Shown one piece after another: positions 56,229-64,000 of a stretch of 64,000 nt of DNA. A program made the position numbers and the translations under genes. Within the stretch, counting starts at the first letter, position 1; every line of letters starts with the position of its first letter. The notes under the pieces are model-generated. The model saw only the letters and a list, made by a program, of their open reading frames with translations. It ran no database searches and was not told the DNA's origin. This DNA is from RYN-230 sp963834705 (GTDB lineage Bacteria > Actinomycetota > Actinomycetes > Streptosporangiales > Streptosporangiaceae), in assembly GCA_963834705.1 (NCBI GenBank), contig CAWICV010000011.1, positions 1 to 64,000 on the forward strand, in the 5' to 3' direction.

Positions 56229-57194
56229 ATGGCTCAGCAGAAGCGCGGGCTCGGCAAGGGGCTAGGCGCGCTCATCCCTACCGGCCCGATGCCCGGCGCC
56301 GGACCGTCCACTGCCCCGGCGCAGGCCATGGCCGCAGCCAGCCCGGCCGGGCCGTCCGTCGGCAACCGTGGTTCAGTCGGCGGCGCCTACTTCCAGGAAC
56401 TGCCCATCGAGGCGGTCAGCCCCAACCCCCGCCAGCCCCGTGAAGTGTTCGACGAAGACGCGCTGGACGAACTGGCCGACTCCATCAAGGAAGTAGGCCT
56501 GCTGCAACCAGTAGTCGTTCGCGAGGCGGGCCCCGGGCAGTACGAGCTGGTCATGGGGGAACGCCGCTGGCGGGCCTCGCAGCGCGCCAAGCTGACGCAC
56601 ATCCCGGCCATTGTCCGGGCCACCGGCAACGACGACATGCTGCGCGACGCGCTGATGGAGAACCTGCACCGGGAACAGCTCAACCCGCTCGAAGAGGCGG
56701 CCGCCTACCAGCAGCTCCTCGATGATTTTGGCGCCACTCACGAGGAACTGGCCAAGAAGGTAGGCCGGTCCCGGCCGCACATCTCCAACACGCTCCGCCT
56801 GCTGCAACTGTCGGCCGCCGTACAGCGCCGGGTAGCGGCAGGCGTGCTGAGCGCGGGCCACGCCCGTGCCCTGCTGTCACTCGATGACCCGGAGGCCCAG
56901 GACCACCTGGCGCACCGCATCGTGGCCGAGGGGCTGTCGGTCCGGGCCGTCGAGGAGATCGTGACCATGGGCGGGGTAAAGCCGGCCAAGCCCCGCCGCG
57001 CGCCGGTCCGGCAGGCATCGGCACCCGCACTGGACCGGCTGGCCGACCGGCTGTCTGATGCGTTCGACACCCGGGTGAAAGTGGAACTGGGCAAGCGCAA
57101 GGGCAAGATCGTGGTCGAGTTCGGCTCGATCGAGGACCTGGAGCGGATCATCACCACGATGTCCCCAGAATGGGCGGCCGCGCTCAGTGCTTAA
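56229..57194 (+). CDS. parB: Chromosome partition protein ParB
   Basis: A 321-residue CTP-dependent clamp. ATG 56229 has AAGGAGAGG upstream and gives RGLGKGLGALIP, the ParA-contact segment. The N-terminal domain has ISPNPxQPR-like VSPNPRQPREVF and the CTP motif GERRWRAS; the helix-turn-helix is VGRSRPHISNTLRLLQL; the C-terminal dimer domain ends at KIVVEFGSIEDLERII. A perfect parS site follows five bases after the stop. Confidence 0.96.
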   Translation: MAQQKRGLGKGLGALIPTGPMPGAGPSTAPAQAMAAASPAGPSVGNRGSVGGAYFQELPIEAVSPNPRQPREVFDEDALDELADSIKEVGLLQPVVVREAGPGQYELVMGERRWRASQRAKLTHIPAIVRATGNDDMLRDALMENLHREQLNPLEEAAAYQQLLDDFGATHEELAKKVGRSRPHISNTLRLLQLSAAVQRRVAAGVLSAGHARALLSLDDPEAQDHLAHRIVAEGLSVRAVEEIVTMGGVKPAKPRRAPVRQASAPALDRLADRLSDAFDTRVKVELGKRKGKIVVEFGSIEDLERIITTMSPEWAAALSA

Positions 57195-57198
57195 CCGG

Positions 57199-57212
57199 GT
57201 TTCACGTGAAAC
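57199..57212. promoter_or_regulatory. parS: parS centromere site 1
   Basis: A perfect GTTTCACGTGAAAC palindrome directly behind parB. This is the standard parS core bound by ParB to load partition clamps. Confidence 0.95.
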
Positions 57213-57251
57213 TGCGCCGGTTAGCTTTCTGCCGCGGGGAATGAAGGGGGC

Positions 57252-58136
57252 ATGCGTCCTCATGTTGCTCTGGTTACTGGCGCCTCATCTGGCATTGGTG
57301 AGGCCACCGCTCAGCGATTGCACGGACTCGGATATGTCGTCTACGGCCTCGCCCGCCGGGCGGACCGGATGGCAGCCCTGGACCGGATGGGTGTCCGGAC
57401 CCTGGCCGTGGATGTGACCGACGAGCCGGCCACCGCGGCCGCCATCGAGCAGATCGTGGCCGAGCAGGGCCGGATCGATGTACTGGTGAACAACGCGGGC
57501 TACGGGTCATACGGCGCGCTGGAAGATGTCCCGCTCAGCGAGGCCCGCTACCAGTTCGAGGTCAACGTGTTCGGCTTGGCCCGGCTCATCCAGCTGGTGC
57601 TGCCCCACATGCGCGGCCAGGGCAGCGGCCGGATCATCAACATCTCGTCCATCGGCGGCAAGATCTACGAGCCGCTCGGTGCCTGGTACCACGCGGCCAA
57701 GTTCGCGGTAGAAGGGCTGAGCGACAGCCTCCGGGTGGAACTGCGACCGTTCGGCATCGATGTGGTCATCATCGAGCCCGGCGCGATCCGTACCGAGTGG
57801 GGCGCCATCTCGGCGCAGAAGCTACGCCAGGCCTCGGCGGACACCGCCTACCAGAAGCAGGCGGCCACGATGGCGGCCGTGCTGGAGTCGTTCTCCGCGC
57901 TGGCCTCCCCGCCGTCGGTCATCGCAGACACCATCGCCCGGGCCGTCAGCGCTAAGCGGCCCCGGACCCGTTACATGGCTGGCCGGGGTGCCCGGACGGT
58001 GATCACCGCCCGGCAGGTGCTGCCGGACCGGGCCTTCGACTCTTTCATCACATCGGGCTACCGGCTGGCCGGCCGGTTGGCCACCCGGCAACAGCCGGGC
58101 GAACCTGCTCCGGAGCCCGGTGCCAGCAGCGCGTAG
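57252..58136 (+). CDS. Short-chain dehydrogenase/reductase
   Basis: A 294-residue classical SDR. The NAD(P) motif TGASSGIG is at 9-16, NNAG at 80-83, the catalytic Ser in NISSIGG (about 132) and YHAAK at 146-150. Arg35-Arg36 after the second strand suggest NADP preference. AAGGGGG precedes the ATG. It follows parB and parS; substrate unknown. Confidence 0.92.
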   Translation: MRPHVALVTGASSGIGEATAQRLHGLGYVVYGLARRADRMAALDRMGVRTLAVDVTDEPATAAAIEQIVAEQGRIDVLVNNAGYGSYGALEDVPLSEARYQFEVNVFGLARLIQLVLPHMRGQGSGRIINISSIGGKIYEPLGAWYHAAKFAVEGLSDSLRVELRPFGIDVVIIEPGAIRTEWGAISAQKLRQASADTAYQKQAATMAAVLESFSALASPPSVIADTIARAVSAKRPRTRYMAGRGARTVITARQVLPDRAFDSFITSGYRLAGRLATRQQPGEPAPEPGASSA

Positions 58137-58208
58137 GTCGCTAAGTGCTTGTTTCTAGCACCTCAGTGGTGCGGTGTGGCGTGGGCCAGGAGCGGCCAGA
58201 CTGATCGT

Positions 58209-58691
58209 GTGACGCTGACTGCCGTGCGCATCTCCCCAGCACACCCGGCGTTCGGTGCGGTGGCTGACTTGTTCGACGACTACCGGGCTCACTACGGCTG
58301 GCCACCATCTCCCCAGCTCACCCATGACTGGCTGCACGCCCAGCTGACACGGCAGGCAATGATGATTACGGCCGCCCTTCGTTCCGGCCGGGCCTGCGGG
58401 TTTATCGCCGTATCTGTCATACCCACGTCGCTGGCGCTCGGCATCGCCTGGTCGATCCGCGACCTGTACGTCGCCCCGCCGCACCGCCGTACGGGGATCG
58501 CGCGAGCCTTGCTCCAGCAAGCCATTGCCGACGCCGGCGAGGCTGGCGCCGATCGCGTGTGGCAGACCGAGGCAGGCAACACTGCTGCGCTCACGCTGTA
58601 CACAGGGGTCGGCTTTCAGCCCGTCACCGGCTTGGAGTTGCTGATTGTCGACCTCGCACGCGACCGCCAGGATCCGCGGGGCGCGGGTTAG
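58209..58691 (+). CDS. GNAT family N-acetyltransferase
   Basis: A 160-residue acyltransferase with IRDLYVAPPHRRTGIARALLQQAIADA, the acetyl-CoA binding motif A (about 85-110), and NTAALTLYTGVGF motif B. GTG 58209 is preferred to an upstream TTG. Substrate unknown. The 133 bases to the next gene hold a LexA-box-like palindrome. Confidence 0.88.
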   Translation: MTLTAVRISPAHPAFGAVADLFDDYRAHYGWPPSPQLTHDWLHAQLTRQAMMITAALRSGRACGFIAVSVIPTSLALGIAWSIRDLYVAPPHRRTGIARALLQQAIADAGEAGADRVWQTEAGNTAALTLYTGVGFQPVTGLELLIVDLARDRQDPRGAG

Positions 58692-58775
58692 CGTCTATTT
58701 CTGAGCCTCCAGCCCTGTTCACTCTCCGAGTGCCCAGGTGGCGCTCATTGGTTTGTCGGTGGCTTCTGTTAGTCT

Positions 58776-58791
58776 TCGAATAGAACTTCGA
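58776..58791 (+). promoter_or_regulatory. LexA/SOS-box-like palindrome
   Basis: TCGAATAGAACTTCGA matches the actinobacterial SOS box TCGAAC-N4-GTTCGA at ten of twelve fixed positions, with symmetric TCGAA/TTCGA arms. It lies 33 bases before the DUF222-HNH gene. Related 13E12-type genes in mycobacteria are known LexA targets. Binding here is inferred. Confidence 0.6.
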
Positions 58792-58824
58792 TATAGCGGC
58801 TAGGCCTGCGGGGAGGTGGCTAGC

Positions 58825-60644
58825 ATGTGCGAGGGGCAATCGCCGTCCAGCGTGGCTGAAGCGCTGGCCGCCGTGCGGGCCGGGCTGGCGTACCTGAACC
58901 AGGTGCCGGCCGCTGAGCTGCCCGGCGTGGTGCAGGCCGGGTGCTTACGGGAGCTGGCCCGGGCCGAGTCGGCGTATACGGCGGCGCATGCCCGGATGCT
59001 GGGCGCGTTCGCGGCCAGCGGCGCCCATGAAGACGACGGCCAGCAGAGTGAGCAGGCGTGGCTAAAGTGGCAAACGCAGATCACGAGGGGCGCGGCTGCC
59101 GGGGCGGTGGGCTGGATGAACCGCCTGGCCGCCCACCCGGCGGTACGGGCCGCGTTAGCTAAGGGTGCGGTGTCGCCGTCGTGGGCGCGGCACATCTGCA
59201 CCTGGACCGATCAGCTGCCCGGAGACGGCCGCGATGACGCGGATCAGATCCTGCTGGCCGCGGCGGCTGGCGGGGCGGTGCTGCCGGATCTGGCCGCGCT
59301 GGCAGAGGAGATGCGCCGCCGCACCGCGGTTGCGGACCGGGACGGCCCGGGTGGCCCGCCCGGCGGTGAGGGGTGCGACGAGCGGCGGGTCCGGCTCGGG
59401 CTGACGTTCGGCGGCGCCGGGGTGCTGGAGGGCGACCTCACTCCGGCGTGCGCCGCCGCGCTGCAGGCGGTGTTAGAGGCGCTGGGGAAGAAGGGCGGGC
59501 CGGAGGATGTGCGGACCGCGCCGCAGCGCCGCCACGACGCGCTGGAGGAAGCCTGCCGCCGCCTGATCGGCGCCGGGTGCCGGCCCGGCCGGGCCGGGCA
59601 GCCCACCCACATCCAGCTGCACCTGACCTTAGACCAGCTCCGCGACCTGCCCGGCGCCACCGGCGCGGAAGCCGCCTGGACTGCGGCCCGGACCGGCGCG
59701 GACGCCCAGCCCACCACTGGCGCTGGTCCGGCTGCCCAGCCTGCCTGGTCCACCCAGCCCGGCCCGGCCGCCCCGTCCGGCGCCCCCCCGTCCGGCACCG
59801 CCTGGTCCGGCGCCGCCCAGGCGAGCGCGGCCACCCCACTCACCACCCACGCCGGTCCGGCTGGGGAGGCGGCCTGGGCCACGCAGGCCGCACGGGCGGC
59901 GGCCGAGGGGCTGCCGGGCTGGCTGACCGGCCGCGCGGCCCAGGCGTATGCATGTGACGCGGCCATCGCCCCGATTGTCACCGGCACCGTGGACCGGGCC
60001 GCGCTCGCTGCCCTGGCCGCCGAACTCCTGGCCGGCATCGCTGACACCTGCGCCTGCGGTCGCGGGGCTGCCCGCGGTAAGGACGGCAGGCACCGCGACC
60101 GCAACCACCCCGACGCAGACCACTGGCCCTGCACGGACTCGGGGCCGCCTGGCCGCACCGGGGCCACCGGCCACCGGAAGCCGCATACTCCGGTGCACCC
60201 AACGACACTGGCCCGGCTGCACGAGACCCTGCTCCGGCACGCCGCCGATCTGCTGTCCGGGCCGGGCGGGCTGGCCGCGTTCCTGCGCACCGGGCTGACC
60301 GGGGACCAGGTCCCGTCAGTCAGCCTGCCGTTGGACGCAGGCACCCCCACTAATCTGATCACCGGCGCGCTGCGCCGTGCGGTCATTGCCCGCGACCGGC
60401 ACTGCGTCTTCCCCGGCTGCGACACCCCACCCGCCGCCTGCCAGGTGCACCACCTGAACCGAAAGCCGGCGGCGGCCAGACCAAGCTGACCAACCTGGTC
60501 CTGCTCTGCGCTTTCCACCACCTGATCGCGGTGCACCAGTGGGGCTGGGCCCTCGCCCTGCACGCCGACGGCACCACCACTGCGGTCAGCCCCGATGGCA
60601 CCCGAAGCTTGCGCAGCCACGGCCCACCGCGCCGTGCCGCCTGA
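58825..60644 (+). pseudogene. DUF222-HNH endonuclease (13E12-type), one frameshift
   Basis: A protein of about 606 residues. The DUF222 domain covers about 10-220; a Pro/Ala/Gly/Thr-rich linker (about 290-360) follows, then a helical region and the HNH domain with RHCVFPGC, CQVHHLNR and, after a frame change near 60466-60475, NLVLLCAFHH. One missing base there would restore it. ATG 58825 has GGGAGG at ideal distance. Such genes are multi-copy, nuclease-like and often SOS-regulated. The break may be a sequence error. Confidence 0.85.
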
Positions 60645-60672
60645 GCGCGGTCCCGGCAGTGGAAGCGACGCT

Positions 60673-60686
60673 GTTTCACGTGAAAC
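60673..60686. promoter_or_regulatory. parS: parS centromere site 2
   Basis: A second perfect GTTTCACGTGAAAC, 3.5 kb from the first, between the HNH gene and the convergent threonine aldolase gene. Confidence 0.95.
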
Positions 60687-60758
60687 CAGCCGTTGGTGCC
60701 GAACCGATGCGCACTGGCCGGCGTTCCTGGCCGGCCGCCCGCTGCCGCACCTCTGGGT

Positions 60759-61781
60759 CTAGACGCGGGATCGGGCGGCCGCACGGAGGCTGGCCAGGAA
60801 CGCATCGACGTCATCGGGGGTAGTGTCGAACGCCGTCATGAGGCGGACCACGCTGGGCTCGTCCCAGACGTAGAAGCCCCACTGGCGCTGCAGCGGCTCG
60901 ATGAGGCGTGGGTCGAGCGCGGCGAACACGGCATTGGATTCCACTGGGTACTGCACCCGGACGCCAGGCATGTCGTGGAGGCCGGCCGCCAGGCGCTGCG
61001 CCATCAGGTTGGCTTTAGTCGCGTTGGCCAGCCAGGTCTCGTTCTCCAGCAGGCCGGCGAACTGGGCGGCGGCAAAGCGCAACTTCGAGCCAAGCTGCAT
61101 TAGCTGCTTCCGCTGGAACGGGACGGCCCCGGTCAGGTCGGGGTTCATCACGATGACGGCCTCGGCCGCCACCGCGCCGTTCTTGGTCCCGCCGAAGCTG
61201 AGCACGTCCACCTGCGCGGCCAGGTCGGCCAGCGAGCAATCCAGGTACGCGGCCGCGTTGGCCAGCCGGGCACCGTCGAGGTACAGCCGCAAATCATGCG
61301 CGCGGCAGAATTCGCCCAGCGCCGTCAGTTCGGCCCGCGAGTAGCAGGTGCCTAGCTCGGTGGCCTGGGTGATGCACACCGCCCGCGGCTGGGCGCGGTG
61401 CTCGTCGCCCAGGCCGGTCAGCCGGGTGGCCACCAGGTCCGGGGTCAGCTTCCCGTCCGGCGTGGCCACGGTGAGCAGCTTGCTGCCGAGCAGCCGCTCC
61501 GGCGCCCCGCACTCGTCGGTGTTCAGGTGCGCGGACTCGGCGCAGATGACCGCCTCGTACGGGCGGACCAGCAGGCTCAGGCCGATGACGTTCGCGCCCG
61601 TGCCGTTGAACACGAAGTACGCGTCAGCGGCGCCGAACCGGGCGCACAGGTCCTGGCTTACCTGCTTCGTCCACGGGTCGTCCCCGTACCCGTGGGCGTC
61701 GCCGGCGTTGGCCGCGGCCAGCATGCGCAGCACCGCCTCGTGCGCCCCAGCGTGGTTGTCACTACCGAAGCTCTTGGTCAC
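60759..61781 (-). CDS. Low-specificity threonine aldolase
   Basis: A 340-residue PLP enzyme of the beta-eliminating lyase/threonine aldolase group. LYLDGARLANAAAYLDCS carries the cofactor Asp; LSFGGTKNGAVAAEAV carries the PLP-binding Lys (about 205). It would split threonine or allo-threonine to glycine and acetaldehyde. Its start overlaps the ddl-like stop by 20 bases. Confidence 0.92.
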   Translation of the reverse strand: MTKSFGSDNHAGAHEAVLRMLAAANAGDAHGYGDDPWTKQVSQDLCARFGAADAYFVFNGTGANVIGLSLLVRPYEAVICAESAHLNTDECGAPERLLGSKLLTVATPDGKLTPDLVATRLTGLGDEHRAQPRAVCITQATELGTCYSRAELTALGEFCRAHDLRLYLDGARLANAAAYLDCSLADLAAQVDVLSFGGTKNGAVAAEAVIVMNPDLTGAVPFQRKQLMQLGSKLRFAAAQFAGLLENETWLANATKANLMAQRLAAGLHDMPGVRVQYPVESNAVFAALDPRLIEPLQRQWGFYVWDEPSVVRLMTAFDTTPDDVDAFLASLRAAARSRV

Positions 61782-62736
61782 CCGCCGAGCCTAACCGGGC
61801 CGCCGCCAGGCGGAGCAGTTCGCGGCACGTCACGCCAAGGTCGCGGCCGGCCGCGGTGAGGGCCATCGGCAGCGTGCTGGTCTCGGTCATGCCGGGGGCC
61901 ACGTTGACTTCGAGGAAGAACACGTCCCGCCCGGACACGATGAGGTCGGTGCGGGACAGGTCGCGCAAGCCGAGCGCCCGGTGCGCGGTCACCGCGGCGG
62001 CCGAAGCAGCGGCCAGCAGGCCGGCCGGCAGCCGGGCCGGGGCGCAGAACTCGGTCTGGCCGGCCGTGTACCGGGCCGCGTAGTCGTAGCTGCCGCTCAG
62101 CGGATGGATCTCCACCGGCGGCAGGGCGTGCGGGCCGTCGCCGAGATCCAGCACGGTGACCGCGACCTCAGTGCCGGGCACGAACTGCTCGACCAGGGCC
62201 GTGTCGCCGTAACCGAAGCAGGCCATCATCGCGTTCGGCAGCTCCCCGGCGGTCAGCACCCGGGTCGCGCCCAGCGCCGATCCGCCGCGGGCGGGCTTGA
62301 CGAACAGTGGCAGCCCGAGCCGGGCCACCACCCGCTCCAGGACCGCACTCGCGCCCAGGTCGTGGAACGTCTCCCGGGGGAGGGTGACGGACGCCGGGGT
62401 GCGCAGCCCGGCCGCGGCCGCCACCGCCTTGGCGGTCGGCTTGTCGAACGCCGACCGGCTGGCCACCGCGGTCGACCCGACGTACGGGACGGACAGCAGG
62501 CCCAGCACCTCGCGGATCGAGCCGTCCTCGCCGCACGCGCCGTGGATGGCCGGGAACACGGCCGCGGGCGGGTCCGCGGTGATGGCCGGGATCAGCGCCG
62601 CGTCGGCGTCGGCCAGGTCGGCCTCCACCCCGGCGTCCCGCAGCGCGTCCAGCACCCGCTCGCCGGAGCGCAGCGAGACGGCCCGCTCCGCCGACAGGCC
62701 GCCGGCCAGCACCAGCACATGACCCAGATCACTCAC
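61762..62736 (-). CDS. ddl: D-alanine--D-alanine ligase family protein
   Basis: A 324-residue ATP-grasp ligase: VLAGGLSAERAVSLRSG at the N-terminus, IHGACGEDGSIREVL, FVKPARGGSALGATRV and FLEVNVAPGMTETSTLPM near the C-terminus, with the metal-binding Glu and Asn. It would make D-Ala-D-Ala for peptidoglycan. Another ddl may exist elsewhere; the operon with an aminotransferase and aldolase could mean a different dipeptide. Start overlaps the aminotransferase stop. Confidence 0.85.
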   Translation of the reverse strand: MSDLGHVLVLAGGLSAERAVSLRSGERVLDALRDAGVEADLADADAALIPAITADPPAAVFPAIHGACGEDGSIREVLGLLSVPYVGSTAVASRSAFDKPTAKAVAAAAGLRTPASVTLPRETFHDLGASAVLERVVARLGLPLFVKPARGGSALGATRVLTAGELPNAMMACFGYGDTALVEQFVPGTEVAVTVLDLGDGPHALPPVEIHPLSGSYDYAARYTAGQTEFCAPARLPAGLLAAASAAAVTAHRALGLRDLSRTDLIVSGRDVFFLEVNVAPGMTETSTLPMALTAAGRDLGVTCRELLRLAAARLGSAGDQELR

Positions 62737-63983
62737 GGCGCACCGAACGTGGACCGCAGTTCCAGCTCAGCGCCGATCACGCCGGCCAGCCGGCGCACGC
62801 CCTCGCGGATCCGGTCCGGTTCGGGGAAGCAGTAGGACAGCCGCAGGTGATCCGCGCCGCTGCCGTCGGCGTAGAAGCCGGTGCCCGGTACATAGGCGAC
62901 CCGGCCCGCGATGGCCCGCGGCAGCATGGCCTTGGCGTCGATGCCCGGCAGCCCCAGCCAGACGTAGAACCCGCCGCCCGGCGTCGTCCACCGGCAGCCC
63001 GCCGGCATGCTGGCCCGCAGTGACTCCAGCATCGCGTCCCGGCGCTCGTGATACAGCTCGCGGAACACCTTGACCTGCTCGCGCCACGGCTGGGTGACCA
63101 GGTACTCGCGGACCAGCAGCTGGGCGAAGCTGGAATGGCACAGCACCGCAGACTCCGCGGCCAGCACCAGCTTGTCGCGTACCCCGGCCGGCGCGACCGC
63201 CCAGCCCACCCGCAGCCCCGGCGCGATCGTCTTGGAGAACGTGCCCAGGTAGATCACTTGCGGATCGTCGGCGCGCAGCGCCCGGGGCGGCTCACCGTCG
63301 AAGCCGAGCAGCCCGTACGGGTTGTCTTCGACCACCGGCAGGCCAGCCCGCTGGCAGATGCCGAGGATCTCGGCCCGCCGCGGCCCGGGCAGGCTCACCC
63401 CGGCCGGATTGTGAAAGGACGGGCAGATGTACAGGAACTTGGGCCGCCGCGTCCCCAGCCGGGCCAGGACCGAGGCCAGTGCGTCCGGGATCAGGCCCCT
63501 GTCATCCATCGGCACATGCACCACATCTGCCTCATAAGATGCGAACGTGCCCAGCGCTCCCACGTAGGACGGTCCCTCGGCCAGCACCACGTCGCCGGGG
63601 TCGACGAAGATCCGGGTGATCAGGTCGAGCGCCTGCTGCGAGCCGACCGTGACGACCACCTCGTCCGGGTGCGCCCGGACGCCCTCCAGCGACATCACCT
63701 CGCAGATGCCCTCGCGCAACCCGGGATCGCCCTGCCCGGAGCCGTACTGCAGGGCTACCGCGCCCCGGTCCGCGACCAGCTGGCCGGCCATCTCGCCCAC
63801 CGCGTCCAGCGGCAGCGCGGAGATGTACGGCATGCCGCCGGCCAGCGACACCACCTCTGGCCGGGCGGCCACCGCGAACAGCGCGCGGATCTCGGACGCG
63901 ACCATGCCGCGGGCCCGCACGGCATAGTGATCCAGGTATGGATCAACCCGGCCTGGGGCAGGATGGCACTGCTCGGATGACAC
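62733..63983 (-). CDS. PLP-dependent aminotransferase, class I/II
   Basis: A 416-residue aminotransferase of the MocR/2-aminoadipate type without a regulator domain. VSLAGGMPYISALPLD, YGSGQGDPGLRE, ICPSFHNPAGVSL, VVEDNPYGLLGFDG and LGTFSKTIAPGLRVGW (PLP Lys about 247) are all present. It is probably complete, with ATG 18 bases from the window edge, but an earlier start cannot be excluded. First gene of the three-gene minus-strand operon. Confidence 0.9.
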   Translation of the reverse strand: MSSEQCHPAPGRVDPYLDHYAVRARGMVASEIRALFAVAARPEVVSLAGGMPYISALPLDAVGEMAGQLVADRGAVALQYGSGQGDPGLREGICEVMSLEGVRAHPDEVVVTVGSQQALDLITRIFVDPGDVVLAEGPSYVGALGTFASYEADVVHVPMDDRGLIPDALASVLARLGTRRPKFLYICPSFHNPAGVSLPGPRRAEILGICQRAGLPVVEDNPYGLLGFDGEPPRALRADDPQVIYLGTFSKTIAPGLRVGWAVAPAGVRDKLVLAAESAVLCHSSFAQLLVREYLVTQPWREQVKVFRELYHERRDAMLESLRASMPAGCRWTTPGGGFYVWLGLPGIDAKAMLPRAIAGRVAYVPGTGFYADGSGADHLRLSYCFPEPDRIREGVRRLAGVIGAELELRSTFGAP

Positions 63984-64000
63984 GGCCGCTCCAGGGGTCG

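Overview
The window is a 64-kb, very GC-rich stretch of an actinobacterial chromosome spanning the replication origin. The order parB-parA-rsmG-jag-yidC-yidD-rnpA-rpmH-dnaA-dnaN-recF-dciA(DUF721)-gyrB-gyrA-DUF3566-tRNA-Ile, two perfect parS sites, many GTG starts and a DLW-39 protein all indicate Actinomycetota. The genus cannot be fixed from the sequence; a Streptosporangiales-like actinomycete is only a guess.

Layout. 1-4.8 kb: accessory genes (DUF899-DUF2182-DUF899), decayed oxidoreductase genes and a 232-bp direct repeat. 4.8-15.4 kb: an integrative element of the pSAM2/AICE type in tRNA-Ala(TGC), bounded by 44/45-bp att copies. Its backbone is GntR regulator, Pra-like activator, TraSA/FtsK translocase, Rep, Xis and Int; its cargo is two GAF-ANTAR proteins, a LuxR gene with a duplicated HTH and an HAD hydrolase. 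15.4-21.2 kb: a HAD-fold pseudoenzyme, DLW-39, an ABC-F ATPase, a polytopic membrane protein and an HlyD-like adaptor. 21.4-38.6 kb: two divergent aerobic carbon monoxide dehydrogenase loci of form I around one LysR gene. Locus A (minus strand) is coxM-S-L-D-E. Locus B (plus strand) is a small ORF, coxM-S-L, an XdhC-YHS fusion, coxG and five tiny single-pass membrane proteins, followed by a convergent second coxD-coxE pair with small companions. 38.6-40.5 kb: YdcF-like, metallopeptidase and RyR-FHA genes, a truncated gene abutting tRNA-Ile, and tRNA-Ile(GAT). 40.6-57.2 kb: origin and replication core. 57.2-64 kb: SDR, GNAT, a DUF222-HNH gene behind a LexA-box-like palindrome, and an aminotransferase-ddl-threonine aldolase operon.

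How the genes work together. CO dehydrogenase would feed electrons from CO into the respiratory chain. CoxD and CoxE are the expected maturation ATPase/VWA pair, XdhC-YHS a likely cofactor-loading factor, and CoxG plus the five membrane microproteins a candidate membrane or quinone interface. The microprotein cassette, the duplicated CODH loci with a variant active-site loop, and the XdhC-YHS fusion are the most interesting material.

Quality caution. At least eight single-base indels break otherwise well conserved genes, including gyrA and parA, which a living cell could hardly lose. Most are probably sequence errors rather than biology, so pseudogene calls here need read-level support.
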